Source: Ruania alba (lineage in GTDB: Bacteria; Actinomycetota; Actinomycetes; Actinomycetales; Beutenbergiaceae). From it: DNA of 64,000 nucleotides. This document shows, one piece after another, positions 36,971 to 44,372 of the stretch. Location of the stretch: positions 992,001 through 1,056,000 of the forward strand of contig NZ_FNTX01000001.1 in NCBI RefSeq assembly GCF_900105765.1, written 5' to 3'. The notes below the pieces were generated by a model that was not told the origin of the DNA, ran no database searches, and saw only the letters and a list, made by a program, of their open reading frames with translations. The position numbers were made by a program, and so were the translations under genes. Position 1 is the stretch's first letter; each line of letters begins with the position of its first letter.

Positions 36971-38287
36971 TCAGATCCCCAGGATCAGCTTCGCGATCGA
37001 GAAGTACAGCACCAACCCGGTCGTGTCGACGAAGGTGGAGATGAACGGCGCTGAGACGATCGCCGGGTCGATCCCGATCCGCCTGGCCACCAGCGGGATA
37101 CACGCTCCTACCGTGGTGGCGAGCGAGCACACGCCCACCACCGTCAACGCCAGCACCGCGGCGATGTCCCACCCGGCGACCCAGGCGGCCGGGGCGATCC
37201 CCACCGCCGCGAGCGAGAACCCGAGCAGGGCCCCGGTGAGCAGCTCACGTCCGAGCACCCGCCACACGTCCGCGGTGCGGACGTCACCGACCGCCATCGA
37301 CCGCACGATCGTGGTCGCCGCCTGCGACCCGGCGTTCCCACCCGTGCCGATCAGCAGGGGGATGAACAGCGCCAGCGCCACGACCGCATCTAGCTCGGCC
37401 TCGAAGTAGGACTGCACACCCACAGTCAGCGTGGCTGCCAGGATGAGCACGAACAGCCAGACGATCCGGGACCGCACCACGCTCAGCACTGGGGCGGACA
37501 GGTACGGACGGCGCAACGGCTCGGTACCACCCACGCGCGCGGCGTCCTCGTCGTCGGCCGCCTCCAGCACCCGCATCGCATCGTCCACGGTGAGGACGCC
37601 GAGCAGCCGGTCCTCGGTATCGACCACCGGGACGGCCACGTACCCACCGTCCCGGACCACGTTCGCGGCGTCCTCGGAGGAGTCGGTGGCGCGCACGGTC
37701 GCCGCGGGCACCATCAGGTCAGCCACCCGGGCTTCTGGATCGCTGACCAGCAGCCGGCGCAGCGAGACTACCCCGTGCACCCGGCGTCGCGGCCCGGTCA
37801 CCGGGAGCACGTAGATCGTCTCCACCGACTCCGGCGCGTGGCGCACCCGGTCCAGGGCGGAGGCCACCGTGGTGTCCTCGTCGAGGGTGAGCACCTGCGG
37901 CGACATCCGGCGACCGGCGCTGTCTTCCGGGTAGCCGAGCAGCGCCATGGTCTGCGCCCGCTCGTCGGGGGAGAGGTCCTCGAGCAGGCGCGCGGCCACG
38001 CCGGCCGGCAGCTCGTCCAGCAACGGGGCCCGGTCGTCCGGGTCCAGGGCGGCGAACAATTCCGTGGTGGCCTCCTCCCGGAGACTGTCGACCACCTCGC
38101 GTTGCACCCGCGGGTCGAGATCCTCGAAGACGGCCACGGCGCGGTCCTTCTGGAGCAGCCGGAACTGGACTGCGCGCTCGGCACTGTCCAGCCGGCCGAA
38201 CAACTCCACCAGCTCCGCGGTGCCCAGACCCTCGAGCCTGCGCCGTCGGCTCTGCAGCCCGTCGGCGCTGGGGTGTGCCTCGCTCAT
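36971..38287 (-). CDS. mgtE: Magnesium transporter MgtE
   Basis: Mg2+-gated channel. The 438-residue protein has the cytoplasmic N domain (about 15-125, helical repeats around LFGRLDSAERAVQFRLLQ), a CBS pair (about 130-250, with GVVSLRRLLVSDP and VPVVDTEDRLLGVLTVDDAM), a connecting helix and five transmembrane segments. The pore signature GTGGNAGSQAATTIVRSMA is present. The ATG at 38287 has AAGGAG just upstream and overlaps the preceding minus-strand gene by 4 bases, so the two are an operon. A longer frame upstream is discarded. Confidence 0.95.
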   Translation of the reverse strand: MSEAHPSADGLQSRRRRLEGLGTAELVELFGRLDSAERAVQFRLLQKDRAVAVFEDLDPRVQREVVDSLREEATTELFAALDPDDRAPLLDELPAGVAARLLEDLSPDERAQTMALLGYPEDSAGRRMSPQVLTLDEDTTVASALDRVRHAPESVETIYVLPVTGPRRRVHGVVSLRRLLVSDPEARVADLMVPAATVRATDSSEDAANVVRDGGYVAVPVVDTEDRLLGVLTVDDAMRVLEAADDEDAARVGGTEPLRRPYLSAPVLSVVRSRIVWLFVLILAATLTVGVQSYFEAELDAVVALALFIPLLIGTGGNAGSQAATTIVRSMAVGDVRTADVWRVLGRELLTGALLGFSLAAVGIAPAAWVAGWDIAAVLALTVVGVCSLATTVGACIPLVARRIGIDPAIVSAPFISTFVDTTGLVLYFSIAKLILGI

Positions 38288-38790
38288 CGCGGCTCCTTCG
38301 AACGATCTGGTCCACGGCTCGCGAGGACGTCCTTCATCAGCTGCGGGGTGCGGCGCTGGCCCACCAGGGTGAGCCACTGCGACGCCGGGTACGCCAACCG
38401 GATGACGTAGTAGTTCAGATGCTCGATCACCGCGAACAGCCACACCCCGGCACTCAGCACCGCGGCGCCGACCGTCGACACCTGCCAGACCAGCACTCCC
38501 AGGCTCACTGCCAGCACGATCGGGTTGACCCACCGGAACGACGAGTAGAGCTCGGCCAGGCCCGCTGGCATCGCGTCGACGCCGACCCAGCGGCGGGCGA
38601 GCAGCCAGTAGATGCCCGCTTGGACCAGGATCAGCAGGAGCGGAACGATTGCCGCCGCGAGACCGAGCTGATCGTCCGGGGAGAACCTGTCCCGCAGCAG
38701 CAGGTAGCCGACAGCGAACGCCAGGGTTGCTGCCAACTCACCCGTGCCCAGGCGCAGATAGGCGGCGCGGCGCACGTCAAGGGGGAGCAC
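38284..38790 (-). CDS. Uncharacterised four-helix membrane protein
   Basis: Not recognised. 168 residues with about four hydrophobic segments (TGELAATLAFAVGYLLL, LAAAIVPLLLILVQAGIYWL, PIVLAVSLGVLVWQV, AGVWLFAVIEHLNYYVI) and a basic C-terminus. It is translated just ahead of mgtE (ATGA overlap). GTG start at 38790 is 6 bases after a minus-strand TAGGCT, so the transcript is probably leaderless. A helper role for Mg transport is only a guess from context. Confidence 0.72.
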   Translation of the reverse strand: MLPLDVRRAAYLRLGTGELAATLAFAVGYLLLRDRFSPDDQLGLAAAIVPLLLILVQAGIYWLLARRWVGVDAMPAGLAELYSSFRWVNPIVLAVSLGVLVWQVSTVGAAVLSAGVWLFAVIEHLNYYVIRLAYPASQWLTLVGQRRTPQLMKDVLASRGPDRSKEPR

Positions 38791-38826
38791 CCGATCAGCC
38801 TACGGTCGACCGGTACGCTCGGGTGG
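38791..38826. promoter_or_regulatory. Compact divergent leaderless promoters
   Basis: Only 36 bases separate two divergent start codons. The minus-strand -10 TAGGCT (38797-38802) lies 6 bases before the GTG at 38790; the plus-strand -10 TACGCT (38814-38819) lies 7 bases before the ATG at 38827. The predicted -35 region of each falls next to the start codon of the other, so both promoters cannot easily be occupied at once. Confidence 0.6.
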
Positions 38827-39825
38827 ATGAAACGGGGGAGATCAGGTCGGCGCCTCGTGTGGGCCTTGACGGCGGTCTTCACCGCGATCGGCCTTGTGGT
38901 CGGTGGCGCTCAGCCCGCACAGGCGAGCACCGGGGGATCCGCCCGCGCGCTGGCAGTGGACGCGGTGGTGGCCGACCTCGAGTGGGAGATCACCACCTCC
39001 GGTACTGCGGGAGCCTTCTCCGGGCTCGTGGATCGACTGGCCAACGCACCCGCGATCGACGGGGTCGAGGTGCGCGGTGTCGAGGCCGGCACACCAGCGA
39101 GCCCGGCCGGCGACGACGGGATGGCGGTCGGCCCGTACCAGGTGGGCAGCGTCGCGACCTTTCGCCAGGTCAACGCGCACACCGAACGAGTGGAGGATGC
39201 CGCACTCAGCGCACGTTCCGCCGTCGACGGGGGCAGCGTGCAGATGTTCGGCACGACGGTGCTCGATCTTCAGGCCGTCACGGCGTCGGTGGCCATGGCA
39301 CCCGACGGGCCGGCGCGCGTGGAACGCAACGTCGCGGGCCTGGAGGTGTTCGGGCAGCGCGTCGGCGCCGACCCGGACGTGGACACCACCCTGGAGCTGA
39401 CCAGTTCCGACCTGCTCGACGCACTCGAGGAGCAGTTTCCCGCACTCGGCACCACGGCCGAGTTGGTCGGCGCCGCAGTATCCGGTGGAGGTTCCATCCG
39501 GGTCGTCGCCACCGGACGTGACTCGACGACGCCCGACAGCGCCGAGGCCGTGGGTCTCCACCTGGCCATCAGTACCGACCTCAGCCTGCGTCTGTGCCTT
39601 CCGGACGGCAGCGGCGGCTGCACCGGGAGCGTGACCGTGAGCGCCGCCGCCACGGTGCTGGACGCGACTCTCGCCCACGTTGAGGTGGAACGTCCCGACG
39701 CCCTCCCCGGTGTCCCTGCGTGGCAGATCGCGATCGGCGCGGTGGCCACGCTGGTGCTGGTCGGTCTGCTGGTCTGGGCGATCCTGCAGAGCCTGCGGCG
39801 TCGCCGAGGAGAGCTCGAGCGATGA
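38827..39825 (+). CDS. Secreted, membrane-anchored protein of unknown function
   Basis: Not recognised. The 332-residue protein has a Sec signal peptide (basic MKRGRSGRR, hydrophobic core, cleavage probably after AQA near residue 37), a beta-rich Ala/Gly/Thr/Ser extracytoplasmic domain of about 250 residues with two cysteines (RLCLPDGSGGC) and one C-terminal transmembrane helix (WQIAIGAVATLVLVGLLVW) with a basic tail. Type I topology with the bulk outside the cell. No LPXTG motif. It diverges from the mgtE operon and overlaps thpR by 4 bases. Confidence 0.75.
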   Translation: MKRGRSGRRLVWALTAVFTAIGLVVGGAQPAQASTGGSARALAVDAVVADLEWEITTSGTAGAFSGLVDRLANAPAIDGVEVRGVEAGTPASPAGDDGMAVGPYQVGSVATFRQVNAHTERVEDAALSARSAVDGGSVQMFGTTVLDLQAVTASVAMAPDGPARVERNVAGLEVFGQRVGADPDVDTTLELTSSDLLDALEEQFPALGTTAELVGAAVSGGGSIRVVATGRDSTTPDSAEAVGLHLAISTDLSLRLCLPDGSGGCTGSVTVSAAATVLDATLAHVEVERPDALPGVPAWQIAIGAVATLVLVGLLVWAILQSLRRRRGELER

Positions 39826-40436
39826 GACTGTTCGCGGCGCTGTGGCCGCCACCGGAGGTGCTTGACCACCTCGAGGGTGCGCTGGCAGGCGTGCTCGATC
39901 CCGCCTCGGGCGGCGGGCCGCCGGCGCTGCGGCGCACCTCGCGGGAAAACCTGCACGTCACGCTGGCGTTCTACGGGCAGGTGCCCGACGGCGCAGCCCC
40001 GGACGTGCGCGCGGCGCTCGCCGAGGAGGCCACCATCGCGGCACCGCTGCACCTGCACCTGGCCGGGTCGGGATCGTTCACCGACCGATCCCTCTGGGTG
40101 GGGATCGGTGGGGAAACACCGGAGCTGACCGACCTGATGCTCGCCTGTGCTCGTGCACCGTACGCGACGGAGGGACCGGTGCCGCGCCGCCCCCGCCCGC
40201 ACCTGACAGTGGCCCGAGCCTCCAGGCGCGGGACGCCGGAAGGGCGCGGCCGCCGGCGACGCGAGCGCTCCGCTGCTGGACCCTCGGCGGTGGCAATCGC
40301 CGCCCGGGCGCTCGCGGTGTATCGAGGTCCGGACTGGATGGCTGAGGACATCTCGATCGTGGCCTCACACCTGGGGGAAGGTCCCGGGGGTGCGCCCCGG
40401 TACGAGGTGATCGACACCCTCCCGCTCGGCCTGTAG
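39822..40436 (+). CDS. thpR: RNA 2',3'-cyclic phosphodiesterase / 2'-5' RNA ligase family
   Basis: 2H phosphoesterase superfamily member of 204 residues. The two catalytic HxTx motifs are present: H45-V-T47-L in LHVTLAFYG and H127-L-T129-V in PRPHLTVARAS. The family cleaves 2',3'-cyclic phosphate RNA ends or joins tRNA halves by 2'-5' linkage in vitro; the cellular role is uncertain. The basic loop GTPEGRGRRRRERS follows the second motif. The ATG overlaps the preceding stop (ATGA), coupling it to the secreted protein gene, a pairing without an obvious functional reason. Confidence 0.9.
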   Translation: MRLFAALWPPPEVLDHLEGALAGVLDPASGGGPPALRRTSRENLHVTLAFYGQVPDGAAPDVRAALAEEATIAAPLHLHLAGSGSFTDRSLWVGIGGETPELTDLMLACARAPYATEGPVPRRPRPHLTVARASRRGTPEGRGRRRRERSAAGPSAVAIAARALAVYRGPDWMAEDISIVASHLGEGPGGAPRYEVIDTLPLGL

Positions 40437-40452
40437 GGACGTCGGCGAGCTC

Positions 40453-40470
40453 ACGGATGGTGGCACCTCG
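40453..40470 (+). repeat. 18-bp direct repeat, copy 1
   Basis: ACGGATGGTGGCACCTCG, identical to 40527-40544. Both copies lie in the intergenic gap between thpR and arsR, 74 bp apart start to start. Confidence 0.85.
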
Positions 40471-40526
40471 GTTGGCCGTCGGGGCGTCTGGGTGCCGCTC
40501 GTTGTCGCGTGTGCGGCGGGTGAGTG

Positions 40527-40544
40527 ACGGATGGTGGCACCTCG
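40527..40544 (+). repeat. 18-bp direct repeat, copy 2
   Basis: Identical to 40453-40470. It ends 32 bases before the arsR operator-like inverted repeat. Could be a regulator site or the footprint of a small duplication. Confidence 0.85.
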
Positions 40545-40575
40545 TGACGAGGGGCTGATCCGTATGCACGCATAG

Positions 40576-40607
40576 GCACATGTACAAACCGACACTTGTG
40601 CTATGGT
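40576..40607 (+). promoter_or_regulatory. Promoter and operator-like repeat before arsR
   Basis: GCACATGT (40576-40583) and ACTTGTGC (40594-40601) are inverted, matching in 7 of 8 positions with a 10-base spacer, overlapping the -35 region of a -10-like TATGGT at 40602-40607. This is where an ArsR autorepressor would be expected to bind. Confidence 0.5.
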
Positions 40608-40633
40608 CATGAGGGTCGACCGAGGAGGGACGA

Positions 40634-40966
40634 ATGAGCGCTGAACCCGCCCCCGAGCTCGATGTGGTGCTGAGAGGGTTGGCCGATGCGAATCGGCGAG
40701 CGATCCTGAACGTGATCCGCGGTGCGCCACGCCCCGTGGGTGCGATCGCCGAGGAAGTCGGTCTGTCCCAGCAGACGACGTCCCACCATCTCGGCGTGCT
40801 CCGCAGTGCTGGACTGGCGACCGGGACGCGGGATGGCACCAAACACCTGTACACGGTGAGTACCGACGGATTGGCGGCGGTGCAGTCCTACCTGGACGAC
40901 TTCTGGCCGAGCAAGTTGTCTGCGCTGAAGGCGGTAGTCGAGCGCCACGAGGCTGAGCATGGCTGA
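40634..40966 (+). CDS. ArsR-family transcriptional repressor
   Basis: A 110-residue winged-helix regulator: LRGLADANRRAILNVIRG, then the recognition helix region GLSQQTTSHHLGVLRSAGL and the wing GTRDGTKHLYTV. There is no cysteine, so it is not a classical metal sensor; such ArsR proteins next to SRPBCC genes usually regulate their own operon in response to an unknown cue. Strong AGGAGGGA ahead of the ATG. It overlaps the SRPBCC gene by 8 bases. Confidence 0.9.
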   Translation: MSAEPAPELDVVLRGLADANRRAILNVIRGAPRPVGAIAEEVGLSQQTTSHHLGVLRSAGLATGTRDGTKHLYTVSTDGLAAVQSYLDDFWPSKLSALKAVVERHEAEHG

Positions 40967-41441
40967 GTACCAGACCTCGATCGAGATCGCGGCCCCACCG
41001 GAGGTGGTGTACGACTACCTGACCACCGACGACGGTATGACGGCGTGGATGGGCCAGCACGCCAACCTCGACCCGCGACCGGGCGGAACATTCGCCGTCG
41101 ACATCGCCGGATACCTGATCCGGGGCCGGTACCTGCATACGGAACCACCCACCCGCGTCACTGTTTCGTGGGGTGTCGCCGGCAGCGAGGATCTGCCGGC
41201 GGGAGCGTCCACGGTCGAGTTCCGGCTCACCGCGATCGAGGGTGGCACGCGGGTCGACCTCACCCACTCCGATCTTCCCGACCCGGATGTGCCCGGGCAC
41301 GCGGACGGCTGGCAGCACTTCCTGCCGCGGCTAGCGGTTGCCGCAACCGGCGGCGACGCAGGTCCAGATCGTTGGCGACCACTGAACACCGACCGACACG
41401 CACTGTCAGCACCCGAAGGAGGAGACCATGACTGGCACTGA
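40959..41441 (+). CDS. SRPBCC (AHSA1-like) domain protein
   Basis: A 160-residue START-like fold protein. The N-terminal IEIAAPPEVVYDYLTTDDGMTAWMG, central RPGGTFAVDIAG and VEFRLTAIEGGTRVDLTHS match the AHSA1 subfamily, which forms a hydrophobic ligand cavity. The last ~30 residues are hydrophilic and probably disordered. Paired with the upstream ArsR by overlap. Ligand unknown. Confidence 0.85.
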   Translation: MAEYQTSIEIAAPPEVVYDYLTTDDGMTAWMGQHANLDPRPGGTFAVDIAGYLIRGRYLHTEPPTRVTVSWGVAGSEDLPAGASTVEFRLTAIEGGTRVDLTHSDLPDPDVPGHADGWQHFLPRLAVAATGGDAGPDRWRPLNTDRHALSAPEGGDHDWH

Positions 41442-41790
41442 TGCTGAAGAGATCGTGCACGACTACCACCAGGCCTGGACCAGCGGCGACGTCGACCGCG
41501 CGATGACGCACGTGGCCGATGAGATCGTGTGTCGCGCACCTGGAATCGACCTCCGGGGCAAGGAAGCGTACCGGGAGTTCATCGCCTCTTTCGCGCCCTC
41601 GTTGACCGGGATCGCTGACATCGCTGCCTTTGCCGACGGTGACCGGGTCGCGCTGTTCTACTATCCGCAGACCGCGGCGACCAGCATCGCGCCGGCCGCG
41701 GAGTGCTTCACCCTGCGCGATGGCGTGATTACCGAGAGCGTGCTGCTCTTCGACCGGCTCTCCTTCGGTCCGCCCGAGGACGCGCAGTGA
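41428..41790 (+). CDS. SnoaL/NTF2-like protein
   Basis: A 120-residue alpha+beta-cone protein of the SnoaL-like group: EEIVHDYHQAWTSGDVDRAM, then DLRGKEAYREFIASFA and CFTLRDGVITESVLLFDR. Members are small-molecule isomerases/hydrolases or binding proteins; none can be named. It overlaps the SRPBCC stop by 14 bases but has its own good AAGGAGGAG site, so initiation is likely independent. Third gene of the ArsR operon. Confidence 0.82.
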   Translation: MTGTDAEEIVHDYHQAWTSGDVDRAMTHVADEIVCRAPGIDLRGKEAYREFIASFAPSLTGIADIAAFADGDRVALFYYPQTAATSIAPAAECFTLRDGVITESVLLFDRLSFGPPEDAQ

Positions 41791-42125
41791 CGGCACAGGA
41801 GGAGCTGATCGAGCGGCTCCGCACGGCGCTCGCGGGTGAAGCGTCGGTCCGTGAGGTGTCGATGTTCGGCGGCCGGTCGTTCATGGTGCACGAAGCGATG
41901 ATCGTCAGTGCGCTCCAGGGCGGCGACCTCCTGGTCCGCGTGGATGCCCAGCAGCATGAGGAGCTCCTGGCGCGTCCGGGCGCCTCCCAGGCCGAGATGG
42001 GAGCCGGTCGGAGCATGGGGCGGGGGTGGCTCTCGCTCAGTGCCGACGTGATCTCGGACGAGCAGGGGCTGGTGTTCTGGCTCGACGCCGCCTTGACGCA
42101 CAATCGGTCCACGGCACGAGCGTGA
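41787..42125 (+). CDS. TfoX N-terminal-domain protein
   Basis: A 112-residue protein with the TfoX_N pattern REVSMFGGRSFMVHEAMIVSAL and DLLVRVDAQQHEELL. In gammaproteobacteria TfoX/Sxy controls competence, but stand-alone TfoX_N proteins in actinobacteria have no known role. GTG start overlaps the SnoaL stop (GTGA), making it the last gene of the four-gene ArsR operon. Confidence 0.82.
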   Translation: MTAQEELIERLRTALAGEASVREVSMFGGRSFMVHEAMIVSALQGGDLLVRVDAQQHEELLARPGASQAEMGAGRSMGRGWLSLSADVISDEQGLVFWLDAALTHNRSTARA

Positions 42126-42140
42126 CGCGCTCGAACAGGG

Positions 42141-42155
42141 CAGACTGAGCGGGTG
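42141..42155 (+). promoter_or_regulatory. Possible leaderless -10 of the ligase gene
   Basis: CAGACT at 42141-42146, one mismatch from TAGACT, lies 6 bases before the GTG at 42153. Confidence 0.35.
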
Positions 42156-43214
42156 GACCTGCCGATCTCGTTGCCCATCACGCCCATGCTCGCCAAGGCC
42201 GCGAAAGCGGTGCCCGCCGCCGATGCGGTCGCGGGCGGCTACAGCTACGAACCCAAGTGGGACGGGTTCCGCGGCATCCTGCTGCGCGACGGCGACGAGG
42301 TGGAGATCGCCTCGCGCGGGTCGAAGCCGCTCACCCGGTACTTCCCCGAGCTGGTCGAGGCGATCCGTGAGCACCTGCCCTCGCGATGCGCGATCGACGG
42401 TGAGATCGTGGTGCGTTCCGGCGAACCGGGAGCGCAGCGCCTGGACTGGGAGGCGTTGTCGCAGCGGATTCACCCGGCGGAGTCCCGGGTGCAGCGGCTC
42501 GCGGCCGAGACGCCGGCCGAGTTCGTGGCCTTCGACCTGCTCGCGCTCGAGGACGAGGACCTGATGGAGGTGCCTTTCGAGCAGCGACGCACCAGGTTGG
42601 CGGAGGTGCTCGGTGAACTCGCCACCGACGCCCCGATCCACCTCACCCGCGTCACCGACGACCAGGCCGTGGCCGAGGACTGGTTCGAGCGGTTCGAGGG
42701 CGCCGGCCTGGACGGGGTGATCGCCAAACCGAACAGGTCCGTCTACCAGCCCGGCAAGCGCACCATGATCAAGGTGAAGCACTCACGCACTGCCGAGGCG
42801 GTCGCCGTCGGGTATCGGGTGCACAAGTCCGGCCAGGGGGTGGGATCACTGCTGCTCGGGCTCTACACCGATGACGGGCAGCTCATCAACGTCGGCGGGA
42901 TCGCCGCGTTCACGAACGCCCGGCGCTTGGAGCTGGTGGACGAGCTCGAGCCGTTCGTCCAGCGCGACGACGACGGCGATGCGGTGCGTGGCGAGACCGA
43001 CCGGTCCCGGTTCAGCTCGAACAAGGACGTCAGCTTCGTCCGCCTCCGGCCCGAGCGCGTGGTGGAGGTGAAGTTCGACCAGCTCGAAGGGCACCGGTTC
43101 CGGCACGCGGTGACCTTCCTGCGCTGGCGCCCGGACCGGGACCCTGCCTCGTGCACCCTGGACCAGGTGGACCGCGCCATGGCCTACGACCTGGGCGAGG
43201 TCCTCACCCGGTAG
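42153..43214 (+). CDS. ligC: ATP-dependent DNA ligase, LigC type
   Basis: Seals DNA nicks through an enzyme-AMP intermediate. The adenylation domain has motif I with nucleophile Lys35 (EPKWDGFRG), motif III FVAFDLLAL, motif IV GLDGVIAKP and motif V MIKVKHSRTAEAVAVGY; the OB domain follows. At 353 residues it lacks the polymerase and phosphoesterase domains of full LigD and matches mycobacterial LigC (Rv3731), linked to excision repair. Its stop is 5 bases from the stop of the convergent LigD-type polymerase gene, its likely partner. Confidence 0.93.
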   Translation: MDLPISLPITPMLAKAAKAVPAADAVAGGYSYEPKWDGFRGILLRDGDEVEIASRGSKPLTRYFPELVEAIREHLPSRCAIDGEIVVRSGEPGAQRLDWEALSQRIHPAESRVQRLAAETPAEFVAFDLLALEDEDLMEVPFEQRRTRLAEVLGELATDAPIHLTRVTDDQAVAEDWFERFEGAGLDGVIAKPNRSVYQPGKRTMIKVKHSRTAEAVAVGYRVHKSGQGVGSLLLGLYTDDGQLINVGGIAAFTNARRLELVDELEPFVQRDDDGDAVRGETDRSRFSSNKDVSFVRLRPERVVEVKFDQLEGHRFRHAVTFLRWRPDRDPASCTLDQVDRAMAYDLGEVLTR

Positions 43215-43219
43215 GGCGG

Positions 43220-44266
43220 CTACTCCTCGACCCGGTTCCCGCGCTCGTCCCAGTGCTCGGCCACCTTCTTGCTCGGCTGCACGCGCGGCGGCTCGCCCGG
43301 CATCTTCGGGTACTCCGGAGGGAACGGCATCTCGTCCAGCCCGCTGGCGACGTCCTGCTCCCACATCCGCAGGGCCGGGCCGAGATCCCCGACGGCGTCG
43401 TCCAGTCCCGCCCACGCGTCGCCCTGGTCGTCCAGCAGCCCGGGTACCGTGCGGACGGTGAAGTCGGCGATGGCGATACTCTCCAGGTCCTCCCAGCGCA
43501 CCGGCATCGAGACCGGTGCGCCCTCCAGTGGGCGGGGGGAGTAGGCGGAGGCGATGGTGCGGTCGCGGTTCGCCTGGTTGAAGTCGACGAAGATCTTGTC
43601 TCCCCGCTCTTCCTTCCACCACGCGGTGGTCACCAGCTCCGGGAGGCGCCGCTCCAGCTCCCTCGCGATGGCGATCACGCCGTGCCGCACGTCGAGGAAC
43701 TCGTGCTCGGGCGCGATCCGGGCGTACACGTGCAGCCCGCGGCTGCCGGAGGTCTTCACCCACGGGGTGATGTCGAGTTCCCGCAGCAGCTCGCCCAACG
43801 CCTGCGCGGCGGTGACGATGTCGGCGAAGCTGCGACCGGGCTGTGGGTCCAGGTCGATCCGCAGCTCGTCCGGGTTGTCCGTGTTCGCGGTGCGCACCGG
43901 CCAGGGGTGGAAGGTGATGGTGTTCATCTGCACTGCCCACACGGCGGTCGCGATCTCGTCCACCACCAGCTGCGGGTGCTTCCGGCCCGAGGGGTAGGTG
44001 CACATCACCGTGCGGGTGTAGTCGGGGACGCCCCGTGGCGGGTTCTTGGAGAAGAACTCTTCTCCGCCCACCCCCTGCGGGAAGCGCTGCAGGGTCACCG
44101 GGCGGTCGCCGAGGGCCCGCAGGATCGGTTCACCCACCGCGGCCACGTACGAGGCGAGGTCCCACTTGGTGATCCCCGGCCAGATCTCGCGATCGGGACT
44201 GGAGATGCGAACCTCGCGGTCGCCGTCGGGGGCGGGAACGGTGAGCATCTGCGCTGTGGACGCCAT
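43220..44266 (-). CDS. LigD-type primase-polymerase (Prim-PolC)
   Basis: AEP-superfamily polymerase of 348 residues, the stand-alone version of the LigD polymerase domain, which inserts ribonucleotides or deoxyribonucleotides at short gaps. The catalytic metal pair is Asp138 and Asp140 in LRIDLDPQPG; the nucleotide motif SGSRGLHVYARI and the FVDFNQANRD region with the third carboxylate are present, and FPQGVGGEEFFSKN is typical. The ATG at 44266 is favoured over the GTG at 44287 because a TATGGT -10 lies 7 bases upstream of it. Faces the LigC-type ligase tail to tail, resembling the adjacent M. tuberculosis Rv3730c/Rv3731 pair. Confidence 0.92.
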   Translation of the reverse strand: MASTAQMLTVPAPDGDREVRISSPDREIWPGITKWDLASYVAAVGEPILRALGDRPVTLQRFPQGVGGEEFFSKNPPRGVPDYTRTVMCTYPSGRKHPQLVVDEIATAVWAVQMNTITFHPWPVRTANTDNPDELRIDLDPQPGRSFADIVTAAQALGELLRELDITPWVKTSGSRGLHVYARIAPEHEFLDVRHGVIAIARELERRLPELVTTAWWKEERGDKIFVDFNQANRDRTIASAYSPRPLEGAPVSMPVRWEDLESIAIADFTVRTVPGLLDDQGDAWAGLDDAVGDLGPALRMWEQDVASGLDEMPFPPEYPKMPGEPPRVQPSKKVAEHWDERGNRVEE

Positions 44267-44273
44267 ACGCGTG

Positions 44274-44279
44274 ACCATA
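44274..44279 (-). promoter_or_regulatory. Leaderless -10 of the Prim-PolC gene
   Basis: On the minus strand TATGGT lies 7 bases before the ATG at 44266. Confidence 0.55.
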
Positions 44280-44298
44280 CCGGTCACTCGCCAACAAA

Positions 44299-44354
44299 CG
44301 AGTGCCCGACTTCTCGCTCATATCTCAGAGAGTGAGCGAAAAGCCGGGCACTCG
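44299..44354 (-). terminator. Strong terminator after the minus-strand aminotransferase
   Basis: Two 22-base arms (44299-44320 and 44333-44354) pair with only two G-U/A-C-type mismatches around a 12-base loop. Read on the minus strand the stem is followed by GTTTGTTGG, the T-rich side expected for termination of the aminotransferase transcript before the Prim-PolC promoter. Confidence 0.8.
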
Positions 44355-44372
44355 GCGGTCAGGGGGGGGCGG

